Shown here one piece after another: positions 36,298 to 46,093 of a DNA stretch of 64,000 bases (the stretch's first letter is position 1; every line of letters starts with the position of its first letter). Below the pieces are notes generated by a model. That model had not been told where the DNA came from, searched no databases, and saw only the letters and a list, made by a program, of their open reading frames with translations. A program made the position numbers and the translations under genes. The stretch is from contig CAVJTH010000003.1 in NCBI GenBank assembly GCA_963652365.1, positions 62,001-126,000 of the forward strand. The letters run 5' to 3'. This DNA comes from Hallerella sp963652365 (GTDB lineage Bacteria; Fibrobacterota; Fibrobacteria; Fibrobacterales; Fibrobacteraceae).

Positions 36298-37977
36298 CTA
36301 TTCGCGCGTCAGCGTCTTGTACTTGAAGCGTTTCGGCGTGTCGGCGTCTTCGCCCATGCGGCGCCTGTAATCCGCTTCGTATTCGCTCCAGTTTCCTTCG
36401 AACCAGACGACTTTCGAATCGCCCTCGTAGGCGAGAATGTGCGTCGCGACGCGATCGAGGAACCAGCGGTCGTGCGAAATGATTACGGCGCACCCCGCAA
36501 AGCGGAGAATCGCCTGTTCCAGGGCCTGGAGCGTTTCGATGTCCAGGTCGTTGGTCGGTTCGTCGAGAAAGAGAAGATTTCCCGGATGCTGGAGGTTCTT
36601 CGCCATCAGCACGCGGTTGCGTTCGCCGCCAGAGAGAACGGAGAGCTTTTTCTGCTGGTCCGCGCCGGTAAAGTTGAAAAGTCCGCAATAGGCGCGCCCG
36701 TTCATCTTGCGTTCGCCGAGCGCGATTTCGTCCTTCCCGCCGGTAATCGCTTCGAAGACCGTCTTGGAATCGTCGAGGCTTTCGCGCCCCTGCTCCATCG
36801 TGATCATTTCGACCGTTTCGCCTATCTTGAGCGTTCCCGCATCCGGCATTTCCTTGCCCGTGATGATCTTGAAGAGGGTCGATTTGCCGGCGCCGTTCGG
36901 GCCGATGATGCCGACGATTCCCGACCGCGGAAGCGTAAACGACAGGTCGTCGAAAAGGAGCTTGTCGTTGTAGGCCTTGCGCAGATGCTCCGCCTGGATC
37001 ACGACGTTTCCAAGCCGCTTGCCGTTCGGAATATAGATCTGCGCGACTTTCACCTGTTCGCGGCTGTCTTCGGCAAGCAGGTCCTCGTAAGCCTTCAAGC
37101 GAGCCTTGTTCTTCGCCTGGCGCGCCTTGGGACTCTGCTTGACCCATTCCTGTTCGCGCGCGAGACGCTTTTGCCGATCGGACTCGCCCTTTTCCTCGTT
37201 CTTCATGCGTTCGAGCTTCTGGTCGAGCCATTCGGCATAGTTTCCCTGCCAGGGGATGCCGCGTCCGCGATCGATTTCCAGGATCCAGCCGGTGACATTG
37301 TCGAGGAAGTAGCGATCGTGCGTCACCAGGATCACGGAGCCCTTGTATTCGCGGAGGTGACGTTCCAGCCAGGCGACCGATTCCGCATCCAGGTGGTTGG
37401 TCGGTTCGTCGAGCAAGAGCAGATCCGGCTCTTCGAGAAGCAGGCGGCAGAGGGCGACACGGCGCTTTTCCCCGCCCGAAAGATTGGTGACGGGCCAGTC
37501 TCCCGGAGGACAGTTCAGCGCATCCATCGCGATTTCGATCTTGCGGTCCAGGCTCCACAGGTCCTCGGCATCGATCTGGTCCTGCAAGCGTCCCTGCTCC
37601 TCCATGAGCTTCGTCATCGTGTCCTCGTCCATCGGCTCCGCGAACTTCATCGAGATTTCGTTGTAGCGGTCGAGAATCGCCTGCTTTTTCTGGACGGCCT
37701 GCATGACGTTGTCCTTGACGGTAAGATTCGGATCGAGCTGCGGTTCCTGCGGCAGATAGCCCGCCGTGCGCCCCGGTTCGATCCACGCTTCGCCCTGGAA
37801 CTCCTTGTCGATTCCGGCCATGATGCGGAGAAGCGTCGATTTGCCGCTGCCGTTCGTTCCGATGATTCCGATTTTTGCGCCGTAGTAGAAACTGAGAGAG
37901 ATATCCTTGAGAACCGTTTTTCCGGGAGGATAGGTCTTGGTCATGCGGTTCATGTAGAATACGAATTTTTCGGCCAT
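36298..37977 (-). CDS. ettA: Energy-dependent translational throttle protein, ABC-F family
   Basis: EttA binds the ribosomal E site and gates early elongation according to ATP level. The 559-residue product matches EttA in length and start (FVFYMNRMTKTYPPGK). It has two ABC ATPase domains: Walker A GTNGSGKST with signature LSGGEKRR, and GPNGAGKST with LSGGERNR. The Walker B motifs read LLLLDEPTNHLD and LFLDEPTNDLD. The arm and toothbrush regions are full length. It abuts the tamA stop directly (36297/36298), with no room for a terminator. Confidence 0.97.
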   Translation of the reverse strand: MAEKFVFYMNRMTKTYPPGKTVLKDISLSFYYGAKIGIIGTNGSGKSTLLRIMAGIDKEFQGEAWIEPGRTAGYLPQEPQLDPNLTVKDNVMQAVQKKQAILDRYNEISMKFAEPMDEDTMTKLMEEQGRLQDQIDAEDLWSLDRKIEIAMDALNCPPGDWPVTNLSGGEKRRVALCRLLLEEPDLLLLDEPTNHLDAESVAWLERHLREYKGSVILVTHDRYFLDNVTGWILEIDRGRGIPWQGNYAEWLDQKLERMKNEEKGESDRQKRLAREQEWVKQSPKARQAKNKARLKAYEDLLAEDSREQVKVAQIYIPNGKRLGNVVIQAEHLRKAYNDKLLFDDLSFTLPRSGIVGIIGPNGAGKSTLFKIITGKEMPDAGTLKIGETVEMITMEQGRESLDDSKTVFEAITGGKDEIALGERKMNGRAYCGLFNFTGADQQKKLSVLSGGERNRVLMAKNLQHPGNLLFLDEPTNDLDIETLQALEQAILRFAGCAVIISHDRWFLDRVATHILAYEGDSKVVWFEGNWSEYEADYRRRMGEDADTPKRFKYKTLTRE

Positions 37978-37987
37978 GGGATGTCCT

Positions 37988-38533
37988 CTATGGTTGTTCC
38001 TTGTTTCTTGAATCTTGCCGTTTTTCCCGAGCGGTCCTGATGATGACAGCCAGGTTCATCGCGATTCCGATGACCAGCAGAAAGGTGACGCAATAGGCGC
38101 CGACTGCGGGTTTCACCGCGAGAAAGTCATAGTGTTCCGTCTGGATGGTGACGGACAGGTTATAGATGAAGACCCAGAGCGACACGAAGGCGGCAAGCGC
38201 CATCGCAAGCGACCCGACGGGCGTCAGAAAGGCGCAGACAAAGGCCAGGGCGACCGCGACAATGACGGGCACGATGACCGCAGTCGTCTGGACCGGCTGC
38301 TCGAAGAATTCCGAAAGACGCGGCTCGTTCTTCTTCATTTCCTCGACAGCCTTCCTTTCCTTTCCTTCCAGGAACGTTTCGGGAGTCACGCCGGAAATCA
38401 GCTCGTAGGCGTTCGGACTTGCCACGACCCTTTCGGCACAAGAAATGTTTACCAGCGGAAAGAGGAACGCGAGAAAGATCAGGAGAAAGGGAAACGCCGT
38501 GAGCTTTTGCAAGATTCCAGAATTCTTCTTCAT
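37988..38533 (-). CDS. Small integral membrane protein of unknown function
   Basis: The 181-residue protein has four hydrophobic segments: FPFLLIFLAFLFPLVNIS near residue 14, then three in the C-terminal half. A charged, Glu/Lys-rich segment of about 45 residues lies between the first and second. The Met at 38533 follows an excellent AAGGAGG; a longer upstream frame is discarded. No family is recognised. It lies between ettA and the sulfatase-modifying-factor-like gene on the same strand, with gaps of 10 and 17 bases. Confidence 0.75.
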   Translation of the reverse strand: MKKNSGILQKLTAFPFLLIFLAFLFPLVNISCAERVVASPNAYELISGVTPETFLEGKERKAVEEMKKNEPRLSEFFEQPVQTTAVIVPVIVAVALAFVCAFLTPVGSLAMALAAFVSLWVFIYNLSVTIQTEHYDFLAVKPAVGAYCVTFLLVIGIAMNLAVIIRTAREKRQDSRNKEQP

Positions 38534-38550
38534 GGATACCCTCCTTGGGG

Positions 38551-40602
38551 TTAGCGCTCTCGCGGCATCACGCAGCGAAAGCCGATGAAGTTCGACCAGT
38601 AGCGGGGATCTTCCGCACTGCGCCCGGTCAGGTCCAGTTCCTTTTCGGTGGCGCTTTTCCACGAACCGCCCTTGAAGACGCGTTCGTAACCGAGGAGCGA
38701 CCCGCTCGGATTTTCGCTTTCCACGTAGAAGGAAAGCGGCGAATAGGTATCGAGAGTCCACTCGGCGACGTTTCCCGCGACATCGAAAAGCCCGAAGGCG
38801 TTGGGCTTTCCCGAAGCGACACGCGCCGGAGATTCCGCGCGAAAGACCGCGAATTCAAACGGGCGGGCGTTTTTCCTTTCTTCCCAGACAAAGCTTCCGT
38901 TTCCGCCGGAACGCGCGGCAAATTCCCATTCCGCTTCCGTCGGAAGTCGCCCTCCGATTTTTTCGCAGAACCTGTTCGCCTGTTCCCAGCTGACGTTGTG
39001 CACCGGATTCAAGCTGTCGGGAAATTCAAAGTGCGTCGAATCCTGCATGATTTCGCGATATTCGCCGACCGTCACTTCGGTCTTGCGGATGGCAAACGGC
39101 GAAAGGCGAACGGTACGTCCCTTATACAGAAAAGTTCCCGAATCGATCTTCGCCCAGGCGCGACTCGCCTCTTCGAAAACAGAATCCTTCGTTTCCGCTT
39201 TCGCGGCAGGTCCCTTGACGGAATCCTTCCGTTCGACCGGGGCGGGCATCAGCCATTCCTGGACTTCGTCCTCCACCAGGATGTATCCGGGCAGGACGAA
39301 CTTTCCTTCGCCGACAAGGGTCGAATCGCCGCGACGGGCGACCAGCTTCAGAAAGCGGTACTGGTGACGGCTCTTGACGCGAAAGCCGTCATGCTTCCAG
39401 ACCGGCCTGTTTTCGTAGAAAAGCGAAAAGAGTCCGGCACTGTCGGGCGCGAAATCCTTTCCCGGAAAGATTCCGACCCATTTGACGTCGATCCGGCTTG
39501 CGGAATCCCGGAAGACGAGTTCAAGGGACGAATCCCTTTGCAAGACCGAACGAGGAACGAGCGAAACGGAAAGCGTATCCCCCTGCTGGGCTTCCAGGCG
39601 CGCACGCAGCAGCGCGTTCAGTTCCAGGATTTTCGAAAGCCTCCTGGACAGCCACTGGGACCGGGCGCGGGAGCGGGCAACGTCAAACGCGGCGAGATAG
39701 GCTTCATACTGCGGATCGGTTTTCGACATTCCCCGCGGAGGATTCTTGGGTCTCGGGTAGAGCGAATCGAAGCCTGCCGTTCCGCGGTTGATTTCGGTTC
39801 TGTTCAGGTCCTCGACAAAGGCGTCGTAAAGCGTTTCCGTTTCGAAGAGGCTCTGCGTCGCCGCGATCCGTTCCGCAGTCACCGACGTTTCTATCCGATA
39901 GACGGTCGTGTCTTCGGGTAGGCGAATCGGCTTCAGGTAGGAAGTCTTGCCGCAAGAGACCCGCGTTCCGGACGTCACCGGATACATGCCCGGCATCAGG
40001 TACGTCGCAAAGAAAAGCCCCGTATCGACCGGAGAGAAGGTGACCGGCGCGCGAAAGGAATTCTTTTCGATCACGACAATCGTCGAATCCGGAACGTCAC
40101 CGACAACGACGATTCCCGAAAGGGCCGCGGGCTTGAGCTTCTGCCACTTGCCGTTCTTGAAGAAATAGAGATTTTCGACGCGGGAAGAGTAGAGGTATCT
40201 TTTGTCAAAATAGATTTCGGCTTCGTCCTGGAACGGCTTTCGGAGCCTTTCGGCAAAAAAGCGCAAGCGGCTCGCGTCGAGAACAGACAGGCGGTTTTCC
40301 CGCAAGCCAAAGGCGTGCAGGGTCTTGAAGCATTCGGGCTTCGCGCTGCCCGAATACCAGCCATAGCGATTCCCCTTGATCTTGCTCCTCAGGTAGAGCT
40401 TTCCCGGTTCCAGCGGATAGCGAATCCTTTCCGAATGCAGATAGGCGGAATCGCCTCCATCGACGCAGACATTTTCCGCATTGATGATCTTGGCCTTTTC
40501 CACGAACTGGCTTTCGGGGACCGTAAAGCGGTAGTCCCCGGCCACGCCGGCATGCGCGAAAGCGAGCGCGCAAAGGAACAGAATCCAAGTTTTCAAAGCC
40601 AT
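38551..40602 (-). CDS. Secreted protein with C-terminal sulfatase-modifying-factor (FGE-like) domain
   Basis: The 683-residue product has a signal peptide (MALKTWILFLCALAFAHAG). About residues 500-683 form a formylglycine-generating-enzyme-like domain: RKTEVTVGEYREIMQDS, NPVHNVSWEQANRFCEKIGG, RLPTEAEWEFAARSG, GNVAEWTLDTY, FKGGSW and a final GFRCV. The cysteine pair expected for catalysis is not complete, so a structural or carbohydrate-binding role is likelier than sulfatase activation. The N-terminal 450 residues are beta-rich and not recognised. GGAG lies five bases before the ATG at 40602. Confidence 0.8.
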   Translation of the reverse strand: MALKTWILFLCALAFAHAGVAGDYRFTVPESQFVEKAKIINAENVCVDGGDSAYLHSERIRYPLEPGKLYLRSKIKGNRYGWYSGSAKPECFKTLHAFGLRENRLSVLDASRLRFFAERLRKPFQDEAEIYFDKRYLYSSRVENLYFFKNGKWQKLKPAALSGIVVVGDVPDSTIVVIEKNSFRAPVTFSPVDTGLFFATYLMPGMYPVTSGTRVSCGKTSYLKPIRLPEDTTVYRIETSVTAERIAATQSLFETETLYDAFVEDLNRTEINRGTAGFDSLYPRPKNPPRGMSKTDPQYEAYLAAFDVARSRARSQWLSRRLSKILELNALLRARLEAQQGDTLSVSLVPRSVLQRDSSLELVFRDSASRIDVKWVGIFPGKDFAPDSAGLFSLFYENRPVWKHDGFRVKSRHQYRFLKLVARRGDSTLVGEGKFVLPGYILVEDEVQEWLMPAPVERKDSVKGPAAKAETKDSVFEEASRAWAKIDSGTFLYKGRTVRLSPFAIRKTEVTVGEYREIMQDSTHFEFPDSLNPVHNVSWEQANRFCEKIGGRLPTEAEWEFAARSGGNGSFVWEERKNARPFEFAVFRAESPARVASGKPNAFGLFDVAGNVAEWTLDTYSPLSFYVESENPSGSLLGYERVFKGGSWKSATEKELDLTGRSAEDPRYWSNFIGFRCVMPRER

Positions 40603-40659
40603 ACATTCTCCGACGGAATGAAAGCAATCTATTAAAAAATCGGACAAATCGAAAACACT

Positions 40660-43600
40660 TTACGCCTTTTTTCCCGAAGGAACGCCCATATAGGTGACAA
40701 AGCCTCCAGCCTCCCCGCCCGAAGGCCCCAGTTCCACGAGATAGTCCGAAAGCCGAATGACGTCGGGATGATGCTCGATAAGGATTACCGTATTTCCCTG
40801 CGACGAAAGCCTGCGAAGGAGATTCCACAGAACCTGTATGTCCTTGAGATGAAGCCCGGTCGTCGGTTCGTCGAGAAGATAGAGGACGCCCTTTCGGCCC
40901 TCCCCGCGCGAAAGCTCCCCCGCGAGCTTCATCCGCTGCGCCTCGCCACCGGAAAGCGTCGTCACGGACTGCCCCAGGCGCAAGTATTCGAGTCCGACAT
41001 CGACAAGACAGCGAAGTCGCTTCGCGATTCTGGGCTGGTCCTTGAAAAATTCGCAAGCTTCGTCTATCCGCATCGAGAGCACGTCGGCGATATTCTTTCC
41101 CTTGAATTCCACGGCAAGCGTTTCCTGGTTGTAGCGCTTTCCCTTGCAGACATCGCACGTTTCCCACACGTCCGAAAGAAAATGCATTTCCACGGATGTC
41201 ATGCCGCGCCCTTCGCACGCTTCGCAGCGTCCACCGCCTTGGCTCGAATTGTAGCTGAAGCGGTTCGGTCCAAAGCCCTTCATCCTCGAAAGTTCCATTT
41301 TCGCAAACAGCTCGCGGATCGGACCGAGCGCATCGGTAAAGCTCGCCGGCGTCGATCGTGGCGTTCCCGATATCGGGCTCTGATCGACCGAGAGAACCTC
41401 CTTGACCGTATCCGGGAATATCGCCCGCAAGCGGGCCCTTCGCCGCTTTTCGCCTCGTCCCAAGGCGTCCTGCATCAGCGGAAGGATATCGTCCATGACA
41501 AGCGAGCTCTTTCCCGAACCCGAAACGCCGCAAACCGTCGAAATCCGGTTTTCCGGAAAGCGAACCGAAACGTTCTTCAGGTTGTGCGAGGAAAGCTCCC
41601 GAAATTCGAGGAACGGGTCGTTCGCGGAGACAGGGCCTATCGGCGGGTTGTAAACGGGAACGCTTCCGGTCAGATACTTTACCGTTTCGCTCCGCGGGAA
41701 TCTCTTCAGCGCGGACTTTTTCGAAAGCGCCTTCGGCGAACCTTCCGCGACCACTTCGCCGCCATATTCTCCCGCAAGAGGTCCCATATCGATCAGATGA
41801 TCCGCGCCTCGAATCATTTCCAGGTCATGTTCCACGACAATCAGCGTGTTGCCCAGGTCTCGCAACCGGTACAGGGAATCGAGAAGCCTTTTCGTATCGC
41901 TCTGGTGAAGCCCGATCGTCGGTTCGTCGAGCACATACATCACGCCTTCCAGTCCACTGCCTATCTGGCTCGAAAGGCGTATCCGCTGGGATTCTCCGCC
42001 CGAAAGCGAATCTCCCGTCCGGTCCAGGTCCAGATATCCCAGCCCGACATCTTCCAGGAACCGGAGCCGTCCAAGAATTTCCCGGAAAAGCGGCGCCGCG
42101 ATCTTCCTATGGGATGCGTCCAGATGCAAGTTTCGGAACCATTCGGCCGCACCGTGAATGCTCATCGACGAAACCTCGGCAATGTTCCTTTCGCCAATGG
42201 TCACGGCGAGGATTTCGGGTTTCAGGCGCGCGCCGTGGCAATCCGGGCAGGTTTCCCCCGACCGCAAGGTTCCAAGCCCCGCGCACCGTTCGCAAGCCCC
42301 CCAATGCGTGTTGAAGCTGAACTCCTTCGGATCGAGATTTCCCTTGCGGTAATAGGCGCAATGACCGCAACCCGGAAACAGCGAACAGGTACGAATCTCG
42401 CCTTCGATGCGGAGAGCGACCACATGCGAACCGTCGTGAAACGCCCGCTCCAGGGAATCGGCAAGGCGCGCCGCGTTGGCTTTCGAAACCGGGACCGTAT
42501 CCGCCACGGCATAGACCCTCTTTGTCGATCCGGGCAGGGTTTCGAGCGGAAGCTCCCGCAAAACGCCATCCACCAGGACCTTCCGGTAACCCAGTTCGCG
42601 CAATCGGCTCGAAGTCCCGGGAACCCTTGCCGCATCGGAAACCATCCATTCGCCGTTCGAATCCGCGATAAAGATCGGAGCGAGCACCTCGACGAGCTTT
42701 CCCGCCGAGCGCTTCAAGAGACCATCGACAATCGAAGACACCGAAGACGATTCCAGCGGACGGCCGCAATGCGGACAATGCGAAATTCCCGCCCGGGCCC
42801 AGAGAATTCGAAAGTAATCGTAGATTTCGGTAAGCGTCGCCACGGTACTCCGCGGACTCTTCGACGCGCTTCCCTGGTCGATCGCTATCGCCGGAGAAAG
42901 TCCCCGAATCAGATCGACAGTTCCCCGATCGAGGCGTCCCAGAAAGCGCCGCGCGTAAGTGCTCAGCGTTTCCACGAACCGCCTCTGCCCTTCCGCAAAG
43001 AGCGTATGAAAGGCGAGACTCGACTTTCCGGAGCCCGAAACGCCCGAAATCACCGTCAGCCGATGCCGCGGAATCGTCACCGAGAAATTCTTCAGGTTGT
43101 GCTTTCGCGCCCCGACGACCTGGATGTCCAGGCTTTCCGAACGTTCCCGACGACATGCGACCGGAGCGCTTTTCCCGGGTTTCGGAAAGAGAATTCTTTC
43201 AAGAAACCTTCCGGTCAGGGATCTGGGATTTCGAGCGACTTCTTCGGGGGTTCCCGTCGCCACGATTTCTCCGCCACGCTCGCCGGCTTCCGGCCCCAGA
43301 TCGACAATCCAGTCCGCGCACTTGATGACATCCATGTTGTGCTCGATGATCACCATGCTGTTTCCGAGAAGCCGCAAGCGAGAAAGGCACGCCAGCAGAC
43401 GGCGAATGTCCTCGAAATGCAACCCGGTCGTCGGTTCGTCGAGAAGGTAGAGCGTCTTTCCCGTTCCGGGCCTGCGCAGTTCCGTCGCAATCTTGACGCG
43501 CTGCGCTTCCCCGCCGGAAAGCGTCGTCGAAGGCTGCCCGAGCGTCAGGTAGCCGAGTCCCACCTCCTGCAAGAGCCGGAGCGGCTCCGCGATCTTCGGC

Positions 43601-45957
43601 ACATCCGCAAAGAACTCCAGTGCGCCGTCTATCGACATGTCGAGCACGTCCGTAATCGTCTTTCCGCGGTAATGGACTTCGAGCGTCGAATCGTTGAACC
43701 GCTTGCCGCCGCAGACATCGCACGTGACCTGGACATCCGGCAAGATCTGCATCTGCACGGTCTTGACGCCCGCGCCGCCACACGCTTCGCACCGACCGCC
43801 CGGAACGTTGAAGCTGAAACGGCTCTTCGTATATCCGCGCACCTTGCTTTCGGGCATCTTCGCGAACAGATCGCGGATATCGTCAAAGATTCCCGTGTAG
43901 GTCGCCGGATTCGAACGCGGCGTGCGACCGATCGGCGTCTGGTCGATTTCGATTACCTTGTCGATGAATTCCGTACCCGAAATGCGGTCGAACTTTCCCG
44001 GGACATCCGTCGCCCCGTGAAAGCGCCGAGCGAGCTCCTTCTTGAGAACCGTATTGACCAGCGAGCTTTTGCCCGACCCGGAAACGCCCGTCACCACCGT
44101 GAGCGTTCCATCAAGGGGGATTCGGAAATCGACATGCTTCAGGTTGTTTTCCGACGCCCCGAAGATTTCCAGGAAACGCGTCTTCTCCGTGACCGCCTTC
44201 CGTATTTTCGGGATTTCGATCTTCAGCTTTCCCGAAAGATATTTTCCCGTCAACGAATCGGGATTCTTCTCCAGGTCCTCGACCGTTCCCGCAGCGACAA
44301 CCGTTCCGCCCTGAACGCCCGCACCCGGCCCGACATCGACGACAAAGTCCGCAAAGCGCATCGTCTCCTCGTCGTGTTCGACCACGACCAGGCTGTTTCC
44401 CTGCGAACGAAGCCGTTCCAGGATACCGAGCAGCATCCCGTTGTCCCGGGCGTGCAGTCCAATGCTCGGTTCGTCCAGAACATACAGCACGCCCTGAAGC
44501 CCCGCGCCGACAGCGCTCGCGAGACGTATGCGCTGCGCTTCGCCGCCCGAAAGCGTTTTCGCTCCGCGCGCAAGAGTCAGGTATCCCAGCCCGACGCTCG
44601 TCAGGAATCCCAGACGGTTCCGGATTTCCTTGAAAAGCTCGTGCCCGATGCGCTCCTCCCGCACGGAAAGCTCCACCGTGCGAAAGAACGCTTCCAGCCT
44701 TTCCACGGGCATCCGGCACATCTGATCGAGATTCAGGTTTCGAAACGTGACGGCGAGTGCCACCGGCGAAATCCGCGCCCCGTGGCAAACCGGGCATTCG
44801 CTGTCGTTCATGAACTTTTGAAAATGGACGATATGCCATCTGTCCCAAAGTTCCTGCATCAGCGGGACGATTCCCGAAGTTCCCGCCTTTTCGCTCCCAT
44901 ACAGAACGGCCTTTCGCGAACGCTCCGGAAGCTTTTCCCAGGGCGTGTCGAGAGAGAACCTTTCGGCCTGCGCGACCTTCGAAAGCTCCGGCCAGCCGAA
45001 ATCCGTAAAGATGACGTTTCCGTCCGCCTTTTGGCACTTGAGCGCGCCCTCCCGAATGGAAAGCGAGGCATCCGGAACGATCAGGCTTTCGGAAAAGACG
45101 TAATCCCGTCCAAGGCCCTTGCAGTGCGGACATTGCCCATATGGATCGTTGAAGGAAAAAAGACGCGGTTCGAGCTCCGGGATGGAGACGCCGCAATCCG
45201 GGCAGGCAAGCTCCGTTCCCTGCAAGCGATACGCGCCATCGTCAAGCAGAAACGCGACAAGCTTCCCGTCGGTCAGTCGAAGCGCACCTTCCAGGTCCTC
45301 GCGAATCCGGGAAAGGTTCCTGTCCTCGACCGAAACGCGATCGACAACCGCTTCGATCGTGTGCTTCTCGTAGCGCGAGAGCAGGGGAACCTCGCCGGTT
45401 CGAAACATCTTTCCGTCAACGCGGACGCGGGCAAAGCCCTTCTCCAGAAGTTCCTGGAATTCCTTGCGGTATTCGCCCTTGCGCTCCTTGACGATCGGGG
45501 CGAGGATAGCCAGCTCCCGTCCGGCGCATTCCGCATAGAGACCGTCCACGATCTGGTCAACGGTCGCCGTCCGGATTTCCTTGCCGCACACAGGGCAATG
45601 CGGCGTTCCGAGCCGCGCAAAGAGCAGCCGCAAGAAGTCGAGGATCTCGACGGTCGTCCCCACGGTCGAACGCGGATTCCGGTTCACCGTCTTCTGGTCG
45701 ATGGAAATCGTCGGAGAGATTCCCGTCACCGATTGCACGTCCGGACGCTTCATCACGCCGATAAACTGCCGCGCATACGCCGAAAGCGAATCCACGTAGC
45801 GTCGCTCCCCCTCCTCGAAAATCGTGTCGAAGGCGAGGCTCGACTTTCCGGAACCGGAAACTCCGGTCACGACGACAATCGAATCGCGGGGAATGGTGAC
45901 GCTTACATGCTTCAGGTTATGTTCGCAGGCGTCGCGAACGACAAGGGAACGAGTCAT
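40660..45957 (-). CDS. uvrA: Double-length excinuclease ABC subunit A (two UvrA units in one chain)
   Basis: UvrA finds DNA lesions as a dimer and loads UvrB. This 1765-residue protein contains two complete UvrA units in tandem, about residues 1-925 and 926-1765. Four Walker A motifs (GVSGSGKSS) lie near residues 33, 625, 972 and 1477, with four LSGGEAQR- or LSGGESQR-type signatures. Zinc-finger cysteines are retained in both halves (for example CPDCGVSIPELEPR with CPHCKGLG, CEACGGAG with CDVCGGKR, then CEACEGRG with CDVCKGKR). The two halves are diverged, so this is an old duplication. Similar double-size UvrA proteins are known, for instance in chlamydiae. TATATTTG ends four bases before the ATG, beside an SOS-like palindrome. 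Confidence 0.95.
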   Translation of the reverse strand: MTRSLVVRDACEHNLKHVSVTIPRDSIVVVTGVSGSGKSSLAFDTIFEEGERRYVDSLSAYARQFIGVMKRPDVQSVTGISPTISIDQKTVNRNPRSTVGTTVEILDFLRLLFARLGTPHCPVCGKEIRTATVDQIVDGLYAECAGRELAILAPIVKERKGEYRKEFQELLEKGFARVRVDGKMFRTGEVPLLSRYEKHTIEAVVDRVSVEDRNLSRIREDLEGALRLTDGKLVAFLLDDGAYRLQGTELACPDCGVSIPELEPRLFSFNDPYGQCPHCKGLGRDYVFSESLIVPDASLSIREGALKCQKADGNVIFTDFGWPELSKVAQAERFSLDTPWEKLPERSRKAVLYGSEKAGTSGIVPLMQELWDRWHIVHFQKFMNDSECPVCHGARISPVALAVTFRNLNLDQMCRMPVERLEAFFRTVELSVREERIGHELFKEIRNRLGFLTSVGLGYLTLARGAKTLSGGEAQRIRLASAVGAGLQGVLYVLDEPSIGLHARDNGMLLGILERLRSQGNSLVVVEHDEETMRFADFVVDVGPGAGVQGGTVVAAGTVEDLEKNPDSLTGKYLSGKLKIEIPKIRKAVTEKTRFLEIFGASENNLKHVDFRIPLDGTLTVVTGVSGSGKSSLVNTVLKKELARRFHGATDVPGKFDRISGTEFIDKVIEIDQTPIGRTPRSNPATYTGIFDDIRDLFAKMPESKVRGYTKSRFSFNVPGGRCEACGGAGVKTVQMQILPDVQVTCDVCGGKRFNDSTLEVHYRGKTITDVLDMSIDGALEFFADVPKIAEPLRLLQEVGLGYLTLGQPSTTLSGGEAQRVKIATELRRPGTGKTLYLLDEPTTGLHFEDIRRLLACLSRLRLLGNSMVIIEHNMDVIKCADWIVDLGPEAGERGGEIVATGTPEEVARNPRSLTGRFLERILFPKPGKSAPVACRRERSESLDIQVVGARKHNLKNFSVTIPRHRLTVISGVSGSGKSSLAFHTLFAEGQRRFVETLSTYARRFLGRLDRGTVDLIRGLSPAIAIDQGSASKSPRSTVATLTEIYDYFRILWARAGISHCPHCGRPLESSSVSSIVDGLLKRSAGKLVEVLAPIFIADSNGEWMVSDAARVPGTSSRLRELGYRKVLVDGVLRELPLETLPGSTKRVYAVADTVPVSKANAARLADSLERAFHDGSHVVALRIEGEIRTCSLFPGCGHCAYYRKGNLDPKEFSFNTHWGACERCAGLGTLRSGETCPDCHGARLKPEILAVTIGERNIAEVSSMSIHGAAEWFRNLHLDASHRKIAAPLFREILGRLRFLEDVGLGYLDLDRTGDSLSGGESQRIRLSSQIGSGLEGVMYVLDEPTIGLHQSDTKRLLDSLYRLRDLGNTLIVVEHDLEMIRGADHLIDMGPLAGEYGGEVVAEGSPKALSKKSALKRFPRSETVKYLTGSVPVYNPPIGPVSANDPFLEFRELSSHNLKNVSVRFPENRISTVCGVSGSGKSSLVMDDILPLMQDALGRGEKRRRARLRAIFPDTVKEVLSVDQSPISGTPRSTPASFTDALGPIRELFAKMELSRMKGFGPNRFSYNSSQGGGRCEACEGRGMTSVEMHFLSDVWETCDVCKGKRYNQETLAVEFKGKNIADVLSMRIDEACEFFKDQPRIAKRLRCLVDVGLEYLRLGQSVTTLSGGEAQRMKLAGELSRGEGRKGVLYLLDEPTTGLHLKDIQVLWNLLRRLSSQGNTVILIEHHPDVIRLSDYLVELGPSGGEAGGFVTYMGVPSGKKA

Positions 45958-45986
45958 GCCTCAAATATAGTGAACACTTGTTCACT
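45958..45986 (-). promoter_or_regulatory. uvrA promoter box with overlapping SOS-like palindrome
   Basis: On the minus strand TATATTTG (45962-45969) ends four bases before the uvrA ATG. It is preceded by the 18-bp palindrome AGTGAACAAGTGTTCACT (45969-45986), whose core GAAC-N4-GTTC equals the LexA box of Gram-positive bacteria. A repressor there would block the promoter. LexA control of uvrA is common, but the LexA site of this group may differ. Confidence 0.65.
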
Positions 45987-46093
45987 TTTCAAGATTTCTT
46001 TCGAAAAAGGTCTGCCGTCTTTCAAAAAGAGGAACGCCCTTCGACACCGCTTCGCTCTTTATCTATTTTTCCTTTCCACTCTTGAGAGGTTCC

